Positions 21,452-31,473 of a DNA stretch of 64,000 bases are shown in pieces. A program made the position numbers and the translations under genes. The notes under the pieces were generated by a model. The model had not been told where the DNA came from. It worked only from the letters and a program-made list of their open reading frames with translations, and did not search any database. The first letter of the stretch is position 1; each line of letters begins with the position of its first letter. The DNA is from Dendrocalamus latiflorus (Eukaryota; Streptophyta; Magnoliopsida; Poales; Poaceae), in contig CM029637.1 in NCBI GenBank assembly GCA_017311315.1, positions 334,990 to 398,989 of the forward strand, given 5' to 3'.

Positions 21452-23127
21452 TGAGAGACCATGTGGTGGTCATCCCGTGTGTATGATGAGTAATTGACAT
21501 CGGTTTAGGAAAGTCGAGTTTGGTTTGAGTGGTTCGGACCATGTCGTTGCGCAGTGCAATCGGCTTCGGTTGGACTTGGTCAAACCTGGTCAAAGTGGTC
21601 AGATTGCATATTCTGTTGATTTGATAGGTTTGGGCTATTTCATGCTTAATGAGGTTCATTGTTGCTAATTATGCTTTCATGTATCGAGCGGTGCTATTTG
21701 ATGTGTTTCTTCTTTGTGATGGTTGCAGGATGTCAAGGCGGAGTCGTGGCGAGACACGAGGTGACCGGACTAGACACAGGCGGTGTCGAGGTCAGAACGG
21801 TCGGAGGTGACGAAGACGACGGAGACTCGAGGTGGTTGCGAGGTTTGGATGACAAGGAACGCGGAAGCTTCCCGGAAGGTGCAGGAGGGGCGTTTCGATA
21901 AAAACGCAAAGCTGCACAAGTGGAGGTTGGTTCCGTTCGGGTTCAGCGGGCGTAACGGGTTGGAGACCCGTTAGCCAAAGGCTATAAATAGGAGAGGGTG
22001 TCTCCTTGAGGCTGCATGCATTCCAAGTGTTGTGAGGGGTTGTTAGGGTTTGCTTTAGTCAAAATGACCTTTGGAGAGGTTGTTTGGCTTTAAGCTTTAG
22101 TGGTTGAAAGCAGGAGAGGGTGTGTGTCTCGTAGCTCTCTCTGTGTCTCCTCTCCAAGAAACATGTAGAGTCTTGGTGTTCTTGAGTTTGGGGAGAGGAG
22201 AGAATGGATTGATGAGTATGTAATCATCCCTTGTTTCAATGTCCATGCGTATGGGGACTCCTTTGTAATCCTTGGTTGTTGAATGAAATCTCTGAAGTTC
22301 ATTTTCTGTTCGTGCCTGTTTTATCTTCTATGCTTGATTTTTGAGTTTTTGTGTTTTGGCTCGGTTCTTGCTGGGGAGTGCCAAAATGGGTTGCTGTATG
22401 TTGGGATGATACCTCAAGATCATTTGATTAGTTAAAATCCCAAGAACCCATTCTTGATTCCAGATTTTGGTTTTTGGCCTCCTCTATTCTTCCTTTTTAC
22501 TTCTAGGGTTGTGGTGTAAATCTTGTTTCCCTCTTTGAGATGGCTTGAAACTTGGCATGTAAAGTCCAGAGGCTAATATCTTGCTATCCCCAAAGTTTCA
22601 TGGCCAAAGGATCAAAGATGGGAGGGGAATTTGATTTTTGGTTAGCTCTCTGTACCCTTTCAGGTTCTTGGCAAAAGTCTGAAATCCATGAGCTTTTGTT
22701 GAATTCCCTTGTCATTTGGAGCCTCTCAAGTATTTAGTTTAAGGTCTTGAGCTTGTGGTCTGAAAAGAATGGAAGAAATCCATCTTTTTCTCTGATTTCC
22801 CGAAGTCTGAATTTCTTCAGTTTCAGTCTGTTTTCGGGTTTCAGCTTCTGCCCCTGGTGACAGGGCAACCGGTCTGACCGGCCCAGGTGTGGCGGTCTGA
22901 CTGCCCCTACCAGCTTAGGTGTTGTGGTTTCCTGTTGCTTCTTTTCAGTGCCTCCCTTTGCTGTTACTTCTTTCTCGTAGCTATCCAGTAAGGTTTTCCA
23001 GAGGGCTTAGGTGTTCTTCATCATAGTTCTTATAGCTACTGGTGTAGAAGAGCCTTAAGTGCTTTCTTTTGGGGGCAAGTTTTTAAGCCGACATTCACCC
23101 CCCCTCTGTCGCCATTTCGGTCCAACA
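21452..23127 (+). mobile_element. Copia LTR, complete (1,676 bp)
   Basis: The LTR starts TGAGAGACC directly after a polypurine tract and ends TCGGTCCAACA directly before a primer-binding site, so both boundaries are fixed by retroviral logic. It is unusual in having 3'-type internal sequence on its left and 5'-type internal sequence (PBS, gag start) on its right. A single-element LTR would have internal sequence on only one side. It therefore joins two element bodies and probably arose by LTR-LTR recombination. Confidence 0.88.
21983..21989 (+). promoter_or_regulatory. TATA box of copia LTR, copy 2
   Basis: Same TATAAAT motif as at 16,364, in the complete LTR, upstream of a PBS and gag start. 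Confidence 0.6.
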
Positions 23128-23129
23128 AT

Positions 23130-23142
23130 TGGTATCAGATCC
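23130..23142 (+). other. Copia primer-binding site
   Basis: 'TGGTATCAGAtcc' two bases after the LTR end is the usual initiator-methionine tRNA complement (TGGTATCAGAGC) with late mismatches. It confirms the LTR boundary and the plus orientation. Confidence 0.8.
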
Positions 23143-23183
23143 AGTTAGCTCTTCCTCATAGATCTTAACCGGTCTCTAGAGCC

Positions 23184-23310
23184 ATGGTGACAGACAAGTA
23201 CTCGACCAAGCCCTCGGTCTTCGATGGGATCGACTATCCCTTCTGGAAGAGCCGGATGGAGACCTACATTCAGGCTCAGGGCTACGCCATCTGGCGTAAG
23301 GTCAAAGTAC
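23184..23310 (+). pseudogene. Copia gag, N-terminal fragment (~42 codons)
   Basis: The frame starts at an ATG 42 bp after the PBS and reads 'KPSVFDGIDYPFWKSRMETY' then 'IQAQGYAIW'. This is the conserved start of Ty1/copia Gag (the F-x-G-x-x-Y-x-x-W-x-x-x-M motif). It is cut at 23,310 by the LTR beginning TGTCAGGACC. The rest of this element is absent; the other copia body in the window (24,860-35,030) is on the opposite strand and lacks this part. Confidence 0.82.
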
Positions 23311-24046
23311 TGTCAGGACCCCGGATTTTCGAACCCGGACCCTCTGTGTATTACAACACTAGTCCCAGATCAAAGCTAGTGCACACAGTCAAACAGTGAT
23401 GATTACATAAGCAACAACAATTTATTACAATAATAAAGAGTACTGACCAACAGGTCTCATTATTACAATTGAGGTTTCAAGACCTTGCACAATCATAAAA
23501 CACAGTGAAAGCAGAAATAAAATCAGCGAAGACCCATCAATACGCCACAGGCAATTGACTGGGGAAGCGTGACCTAGTACTCCGGGAATCCTTCGTCGAA
23601 TCCGCAAGCGAAGTAGTCATAGTCTCCTTCTTGAGCTTCATATTCTTCTGAGTATTATTTTTGAGTGCAGCATGTGAGTACAAAAAGTACTCCGCAAGTC
23701 TTGGGAAAAATGCAATAGATGCAAGGCTTAACAAAGGAAGGTTATATGGTTCTTTTGCACAAAGCAATATTTTATTTCAATTAGGAGGAGGGGCTGCTGG
23801 AGGTGCAGGGCAGGGAGGGGTGCGGCCAGGGGGAAGAGAGGAGGGAGGAATAGGGGTGGCGGCTAGGGTTTGGGGGGAGGGGCGCCTCCCCACTTTTTGG
23901 CCGGCCTCCACTTGGGCCAAGGCCCAGGCCCAGGTTGCCAGGATTTTTTAGAAATACCCCTCTAAAAATCATTGTTTAATTCTTTTCTATAAGGTCCCTC
24001 ACTCCAATTCATCAATTAACTCTCGAATCGCTTTTGGGGTATTACA
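23311..24046 (-). mobile_element. Short LTR, 736 bp, minus orientation
   Basis: Read on the minus strand it starts TGTAATACCCC and ends GGGGTCCTGACA, a TG...CA LTR. Its terminal ~480 bp match the end of the nearly 3-kb LTR at 59,709-62,681 (for example 'gtgtattacaacactagtcc' here, and the 'gacttgcggagtact' zone near 62,292 versus 23,690). It is a much shorter relative, probably with internal loss. The flanking pentamers (agtac / tggta) are not a target duplication, and gag does not resume to the right, so later recombination shaped this junction. Confidence 0.65.
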
Positions 24047-24859
24047 TGGTATATGTTGGATATGATTATTTTATGCTTCCAAAAACCACAAATTGCTTAC
24101 CTATCTGGGCGGAGAGTGTGGTTTGTGGTAGAACTAACCAAATAACCCTAAGGACTGAATCTTGTCACGACCTCCTGTGTAAAACAAGTACAACCACAAA
24201 TCTGTAAAGTACAATTTGGCCTAGTAAATTTACCGAACCCTAAAAGTCATCATCATCGGTGGAGGAGGTGAGGTAGTGCATGCAGCTGTCTATGTGACGA
24301 CTTGAATGGGATACTCGCAGAGGGTGAAGTTTTATTGTGGCGTGCTAGCAGTGTGGGTAGCCAGCTGCTAGACGTTTAGAAGGAGAACATCCCACACAAC
24401 GTATGGGACCCACTGCAAGTGGGAGCGACCCATAGGGTGAAATGATGGAAGCGGCGAGGTACTTTGAACGGTTACTGCGATGGTTTGCTCAACCGCACGA
24501 CTAAGCGGTGAGGTACATTTGCAGTTTGGAGTCTTAGACAACAATCAGTAAAGAAAGTGTATCATTGGTGGAATAAGTTAATTATGGCAATCGCCGTGTG
24601 GAGTTTTAGGTAGCAACAATAACACTATAATTTAATAATAATAATGCTACCAATAGCAATTTATGGCAAATAAAATAACCTGAGCTTCTCCACTGATAAG
24701 GCATGGATACTATTTATTTGCATTCTGTGTATTGGCTCGCGGAGTACGGTGGTTTGTGCTCACACTCGCTTTCACAACAAATCCAGAATCAAGAATCAAG
24801 TCACTACGTTTCAGCAATACTACTTGGTCATGGTGGCAAAGAAGATGAAGATGTCGAGG
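24047..24859 (+). mobile_element. Long-LTR fragment, plus orientation (3' portion)
   Basis: Matches the 3' half of the LTR at 58,780-59,700 and the inverse of 48,427-50,720: 'cttacctatctgggcggag', 'ccctaaggactgaatc', 'gtttggagtcttagacaaca', 'tatttgcattctgtgtattgg'. It carries two copies of the motif that is amplified at 48,670-49,265. It is interrupted at 24,860 by the end of the minus-strand copia LTR. Confidence 0.7.
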
Positions 24860-26482
24860 TGTTGGACCGAAATGGCGACAGAGGGGGGGTGCATGTCGAT
24901 CACTAAAAATTGGTCCCCCACAAGTACTCAAAAACTCAGCTCTCCGGTAGCTATTAGAAAGCTACGAAGAAGATTAAAAGGACTGCAAGCTGAAAATAAA
25001 AGAGGCAGAGAAAACAAGCTGCAGCAAACTTAATGTAAAAAAGGAAGAGGCAAAAGAAGGGCCTAAACTGAAAAGGAAAAGTGCAGCAAGAACACCCTGG
25101 TCTTCAGCTCACAAAGAGCTCTTGAACAGCTCACAAAGGACCAGCAAATTTTACGCAGCTAGCTGTCCAAAAAGAGCAAGAAAATGGAGAACTTGAACCT
25201 AGCCAAAACCAACAAGAGACATGGAAATCCAGACTGCATGTACCATGGTTAGAAATGGCCTAGATCAGCAATTATATAGCAGAAGATTCAGCTGAAAACA
25301 AGGCCATCTGGACTGCATGCAATAGGGTTGAAAAACAGCAAAAAGAAGAAAAGAAGTGCATATTACATGAGAACTTGATATTCTTCTGGCGGATGGCAAA
25401 GAAAAATAAAATAGAGACTTGCTGTCCGAAGCAAGATGACAAAGTACTGTTGAGACCAAAGTTCCTAACTGCACTGGAATCAAACCAAACAGCAACCTCT
25501 TGACTAAAAGCAATAATTAGTACTGCCGTCCAGGCCAAGCAAACTGACTAACAAGATAACGGACAAGGCCATTTAGCTGTCGACACAGAAGACATAAGGC
25601 ATACAAAAGGAGACGCCAAGACTAGAACAGAACACTGCAAAAACATATCATTTCAAGCAAGAAATGGAGAGACAAGAACAAAACCCAAATCATGAAACAA
25701 CTCAAGAACAAAGAGCTCAAACACAAGATATCATAAACACAATACGGAGACATACATGATTAGAATAGGAGTTTTACATCTCAGCTCACTTCTCTCTTAC
25801 AATTCATCTAAAACTCCTCATACATGCTTGAGAATCAAGAACTCATAGCACACATGCATAGGTGACACACCCACTCTCTCAACCACTAAAGCACAAAGCA
25901 AAAAGCCCTAAAACCCCTCCCCAAGTCATGCCAACAACCAGGAAACACACTCCTATTTATAACATTCCTTGATGGGTTTACATTTTACTTTGCCCGTTTT
26001 ACCCTCCATGCTTTGCCCGCTAACCTGCTTCATTTTGCAGTCTTGCGCTTTTACCGAAACGTCCCTGCTGCAACTTCTGGGAAGCTTCCGCGTTCCTTGC
26101 CTCGCACGCCTCGCAACCACCTCGAGTCCATGTCATCTTTGACACATCCTGACCGTTCTGACCTCAGCGCCACCTGCGCCTAGTCCGGTCCACCGTGTCT
26201 CGCCACGACTCCGCCTCGATGTCCTGCAGCCAACCAGACAAGAAACACATCAAATAACACCGCTCGGTACATTTAAGCATAAATGCCTTAATGAAATAGC
26301 TCAAACCTGACAAGTCGACATAATACTCATCCTAACCACTTTGACCAGGTTTGACCAAGTCCGACCGAGCCCGATTGCACCATGCAACGTCAAGGACCGA
26401 ACCAACCAAATCAAACTCGACTTCCCTAAACCGATGTCAATTACTCATCACACACACGGGACGACCTCCACATGGTCTCTCA
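24860..26482 (-). mobile_element. 3' LTR of the minus-strand copia element (1,623 bp)
   Basis: Read on the minus strand it starts TGAGAGACC right after a polypurine tract (26,483-26,494, 'atctccctcttg' on plus) and ends CGGTCCAACA at 24,860. Same family as the plus-strand LTR 21,452-23,127 but noticeably diverged. Confidence 0.85.
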
Positions 26483-27239
26483 ATCTCCCTCTTGATGAGT
26501 ATATTGACAAACCCCGAAAAAGCACAAAGTTGAGTTTGAGAAAGTCATACATGGTCTAAAGAAAATCAAGAAGCTTATGACCATGTCGACAAAAGGAATA
26601 CTAGAGCTAAAACAGAAAGAGCAAATTGTTCTCCAAAGCTCTAGAAAGATCCCAAATGGCTTTTTCTCCTCTATTCTCCCCCTTTTGGCAATAAACACAT
26701 CAAGGATGCAAAAGAGAGAATAAGGTCACAAGAAAGGATGAAAAGGCTGAAATTTGATTATTCTAAGCATTTAGAGCCATGAGAATTATCCAAGATGACC
26801 AACAAGTATTACATCAAGCCATAACTCAATAGAAAGCTATCTAGATCATGACAAGATATATAAAAGACAGCAACCACATCGAATGTCCACCGTCTTCGAC
26901 ACATCCGACCGTTCTGACCTCGACACCGCCCGTGTCTAGTCCGGTCACCTCGTGTCTCGCCACGACTCCGCCTCGATGTCCTGCAGCCAACACAGACAAG
27001 AAACACATCAAATAGCACCGCTCGATACATGTAAGCATAAATTCATTAAAGAAATAGCCCAAACCTGACAAGTCGACATAATATGCAACCTAAACCCTTT
27101 GACCAGGTTTGACCAAGTCCGACCGAGTCCATTGTACCACGCAACGACATGGTCCGAACCAACCAAATCAAACTCGACTTCCCTAAACCGCTGTCAATTA
27201 CTCATCACACACATGGGATGACCTCCACATGGTCGCTCA
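26483..27239 (-). repeat. 757-bp tandem duplication of polypurine tract plus LTR start
   Basis: This block repeats the neighbouring DNA. 26,483-26,865 (3' internal sequence) resembles 27,240-27,620, and 26,866-27,239 (first ~370 bp of an LTR) resembles 26,110-26,482. The element therefore has two polypurine-tract/LTR-start junctions, at 27,239/27,240 and 26,482/26,483. The copies are visibly diverged, so the event is old. Confidence 0.78.
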
Positions 27240-27251
27240 ATCTCCCCCTTG
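27240..27251 (-). other. Polypurine tract (outer)
   Basis: The minus-strand reading is caagggggaga, directly before a TGAGCGACC LTR start. It is the canonical second-strand primer of this copia family. Confidence 0.7.
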
Positions 27252-28940
27252 ATGAGTATATTGACAAATCCCGAAAAAGCACAAAATTGAGTTTGATAAG
27301 AAAGTCAAACATTGTCTAGAGAAGATCAAGAAGGCTTAAGACCATGTCGACAGAAAGAACACTAGAGCAACAACAGAAAGAGCAAATTGTTCTCCAAAGC
27401 TCTAGAAAGTTCCCAAATTGCTTTTTCTCCGCTATTCTCCCACTTTTGGCAATAAACACATCAAGAATGCAAAAGAGAGAATAATGCATGAAATTGGATG
27501 AAATGGCTGAAGTTTGTTTATTTTAAGCATTTAGAGCCATGAAGATTATCCAAAATTACCAACAAGTATTACATCAAGCCATAATTCAATAGAATGCTAT
27601 CTAGATCATGACAGGATATATATAAGCAAGCTAAACCAAGCAGATGACAATCTGAAATTAAGTGCAATTTGTGAGCATGTCAAGTCATCCATGATCAAAG
27701 TCTAGCTAGAGGTATCCACGAATGATGCAAACCATGTCAATAAGCTAAGCGGAACCAAGAAGCTAGTATTGAGCCTAATTAGAGTGCTACAAGCTCAAGA
27801 GTGAAACATTTGTTTAAGTACTTGGTTCTTTTTGTAGATTAAGCTAATGAAGCACAAGTGACATATTCTCTTTTGAAATTCATGGTCGTTGCCAACCAGA
27901 TTTTTGATTAATCACGTGCTAGATCTCAAGCCTTATGCGATCATGCCAAGCAAGAAGCTTAAGACAATGATCTTGGTCATCCAAAACTCCCCCTAAGTTC
28001 ATACCGAGTGCAATGGCAAGCAGTCTCAAAGGAGAGGATTGGTGAGATCAGTTTTTTCGCACAAAAGAGATCTTTTAGCATTCATAGAAGATTGTACTAA
28101 CTTATGCATCATCAAGAACAAGCATAGCTCAATCTAAAGCTCAATAAAGATTCAACGCTCAGCTCAGCCTATTTGACATGGCATGAATCATAAAAGGATA
28201 ACGCAAGAAAGACTAATCTCGAGAGCTAGCATGACAAGTTTTAATTCAAGTTGAGCAATTTTAATTAGCTTATCACGGCAAAAGCTAGTCTACACATGTG
28301 AAGTCATGATTAATCTAGCAATGAAGCACAAATCATGGCAGGATGTAAAGCGATGTAATCATATCATGAAAGGATAATAATCAAGGCTCAATGTAGGTAT
28401 TTACAATACAGAATGACATGCAAGAAATCCATCTCCCCCTCAACATGTGATGCTACTTTTAGTTCAAGTTGAGTTATGTCAAAATTAAGCTCCAGAAGCT
28501 CCCAAATGAACTCCCCCTGAACCAAAACTGTAAATACGAGAAGCTGGCAAGAAAAACCAAAAGGGCAGTCCTTAAAGCATAGATAAGATATAGAGGAAAC
28601 TATGGCTCAGACTAACTCTCATCTACCCCATATGACTCCGGGACTATCAGCTGGTCTACTAACAACCTAGGGAGCAAACACGTACCCTGTCTACCCGAGG
28701 GTGGCCCAACCCTCGCTAGAACCCACAAAAAGTGAGTAAGCTCAACCTAGAGAGAAGAGAGACAGCTAACAAGCAGCATCCTGGAGTCACAAGATAAGAG
28801 CAAGAAGTTTAAACGCTAGACAAGAAGACCACTCTAACCTATGCTCGAAGGACTATCCCGAATGTACCCAAAATGTAATGCAACAGAAAGGAGTAAGAGC
28901 ATAATTAATATAATAAAGCAGTAAAGCACAGAGCTCCCCC
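27252..28940 (-). other. Copia 3' internal non-coding region
   Basis: About 1.7 kb between the end of RNase H and the polypurine tract, with no long open frame. SIRE-type elements can carry an envelope-like ORF here; I see none. 'ctccccct' motifs at about 28,430 and 28,510 are pyrimidine-rich on plus (purine-rich on the element strand) and may be secondary polypurine tracts. Confidence 0.6.
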
Positions 28941-30077
28941 TCACAACAGTCCATACGGACAACACACCCCAAGCTCTCTCCGCAGAGCTAAAAACCTAGA
29001 GCTATCCAATGGCTTGGTGAAGATATCAGCTAACTGGTGGTCACTCTCCACAAACTGGAGCACTATGTGACCCTTCTCTACATGGTCTCGAAGGAAGTGA
29101 TATCGGATATCAATATGCTTGGTCCGGGAGTGCTGCACTGGGTTCTTAGCGATGTTAATCGCAGAAGTGTTATCACAAAAGAGTGGAACACTGTCGATAA
29201 CTAACCCAAAGTCCCGCAGGGTCGGGACCATCCAGAGCACCTGGCTACAGCAACTGGCTGCAGCGACGTACTCGGCCTCTGCGGTGGACTGTGCAATACC
29301 GGACAGCTTACTCGAAGACCAGGAAATGAGAGAAGTGCCAATGAACTGGCAGGTGCCCGAAGTGCTCTTCCTATCTATCCTACAGCCGGCAAAGTCTACA
29401 TCCGAGTAGGCTCTAAGGGAAAGACAGGAAGAGGAAGAGTACCAGATACCATAATCAATGGTAGCTCGAAGGTACCGAAGAATGCGCTTCACCGCTTGGT
29501 GGTGAGATACGCGAGGAGAAGCCTGAAACCGGGCACAAAGACACACAGCGAAGTGTATGTCCGGTCTCGAGGCAGTGAGGTACAAGAGGGAGCCTATCAT
29601 GCTACGATACTCCTTCTGATCAACTGGCTCGCCGTCCTCATCTGGGTCAAGAGTGGCGGAAGATGCCATGGGAGTTGACACGGGCTTACCATCACTCATG
29701 TCAAAGCGTCTCAGGAGGTCACGAGTGTACTTGCCTTGATGCAAGAAAGTACCCTCCCGAGTCTGCTTGATCTGGAAGCCAAGGAAGAAGGTCAACTCAC
29801 CCATCATGCTCATCTCAAACTCGGTACTCATGACATCCGAGAACTGTGAAACGAGAGCATGAGAAGAACCGCCAAAGATAATGTCATCCACATAGATCTG
29901 GATGAGCAGAAGATCTGTGCCATGCCGGCGGATGAACAAGGTCTTGTCTACTTTACCCATCTCGAAACCATGACTCAACAGATAGGACTTAAGCCTCTCA
30001 TACCAAGCTCTAGAGGGCCTGCTTAAGTCCATACAACGCTTTGGAAAGTTTAAAAACATGGTTAGGGTATTTGGGGT
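28941..30077 (-). pseudogene. Copia reverse transcriptase (C-terminal part) and RNase H
   Basis: The frame carries the RT catalytic 'YVDD' (about 29,885-29,896), the 'FEMSMMGELTFFLG' block, and the copia RNase H block with 'AYSDVDFAG', 'STAEAEYVAA' and 'DNTSAINIAKNP', ending in 'DIFTKPL'. These domains copy element RNA into DNA and remove the RNA strand in cytoplasmic particles. Upstream, the 'KALYGLKQA' block is read in another frame from the catalytic part: an extra base near 30,015 shifts the frame just before 'AWYERL'. At about 30,078 the coding sequence is interrupted by a ~1.39-kb insertion and resumes at 31,474. Confidence 0.9.
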
Positions 30078-30082
30078 TCGAA

Positions 30083-31473
30083 GGAACGCGCATATGCTAC
30101 GAGAGCAGAAAACAAAAATTTCTACCGCGCACACCAGGACATCATGCTAAGGAGGGATCATGGATCGTTACCACTAGACGCGCAGCGCAGCGGAAGAAGA
30201 GTTGGAGAAGCCGATCCAACCACGCGCGTCGAGGTAGTAGTGGAAGTAGCCGATCGTCTCGAACAGATCGTCTCCTCCACGCGATCAACCACACCACGAG
30301 CAGATCCAATCTGTAGGTTGTTCATGCCGATCAACGCCGCAACGAGCAGCGCCTCCACCGGTATCCACACGTCCGGGGCTGGAACGCCGATCACGAGTGT
30401 ACCAGCACTCGCGAGCGGCTAGGGTTTGGCTCGGGAGGTGGCGGCTAGGGTTTTTCTCGGGATTAACAGAAGCATGCACCCCTCAGCCCCTCGCCTCCAT
30501 ATATATAGACCTCCTCACTTGGGCCTCGTGGACCGAGGCCCAATAGGAGTCTATCCGGATCTACATCCGAATCACATTCGAATTAGTTTTCCAACCCGTT
30601 AAGTGTGCGACCCTGTAGGTTCACGTATACTTGGTCGCGACCAGAAAACGTCTTTCCGGTCACCCTGTTAATAGCGGCCTCTAGTAAGACATATTAACCC
30701 CAAAGTATACGTAAAGATCATATCGGCTGAACCTGTAATGTTCTCATGTATGAATCCCTTTGCCTCATGATATAGATTACGCTCAAGGCGAGACCTGTGT
30801 CATCCTCTTAATAGCTCAATCACTCTCTCGATTCCGTGATGGATTATAAACTCGTGATTGACTCCTCAATCACCTTGGCATGGCCATGCACTTTCATAAT
30901 CCATTACATCGAGGGGCCCAAAGATATCTCTCCCATAAGTAGGGGCAAATTCTATCTTGATCATTCACATCCCACTACATATTTCATGGCAAACCCAAAG
31001 ACTACTTTTATGACTACCCAGTTACGGAGTAGTGTTTAGTAGTCTCAAAATAAGCTACTACGCATGTTGGGAACCATGATGATCTCAAGTCTAAGGATTC
31101 CACATAAACACTACTTGAGACCAACTGATGACACATGGAATCTCTGCAGTGTCTCATGGCGGGTCTATCCAACATATGTTCACTAACACATGTCCATATT
31201 ATTGATTTGGTATCTCCATACCATGATCCATGAGATATGATCATCAATCAATACATATGCTGATCTTTGAATCATATTTGTTCCTCATATGATATATAAT
31301 CAGGGATCATTTAGAAATAGCAACATTTTGGCATTGAGAGTCTCATGAATAAGTCACATACTCATTGATCAATAATGATAATGTCTATTTCAAGGAACAA
31401 ACTAATGCATCATAAACATAGTATGTGATATATATAACATCTCCATGTTGCCTCTAGGGCATATCACTAACAC
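30083..31473 (-). mobile_element. ~1.39-kb insertion in the copia RT, solo-LTR-like
   Basis: The insertion interrupts RT between 'RQPPGF' and 'KLSKALYGL' and is flanked by 'tcgaa' on both sides (30,078-30,082 and 31,474-31,478), a 5-bp target duplication. On the minus strand it begins TGTTAGTGATATGCCCTAG, a start I associate with grass copia LTRs. It has no coding potential. The other end (…GCGCGTTCC) lacks the CA dinucleotide, so it may be slightly truncated or the boundary may be off by a few bases. Confidence 0.68.

Larger units (their letters stand above)
17066..22618. repeat. Tandem segmental duplication, copy 2 (5,553 bp)
   Basis: This is the second copy, same orientation, offset 5,619 from copy 1. 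On its right the copia LTR continues naturally through to 23,127, while its left end begins abruptly after the filler. So copy 2 keeps the native right flank and copy 1 keeps the native left flank, as expected of a simple tandem duplication. Confidence 0.93.
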
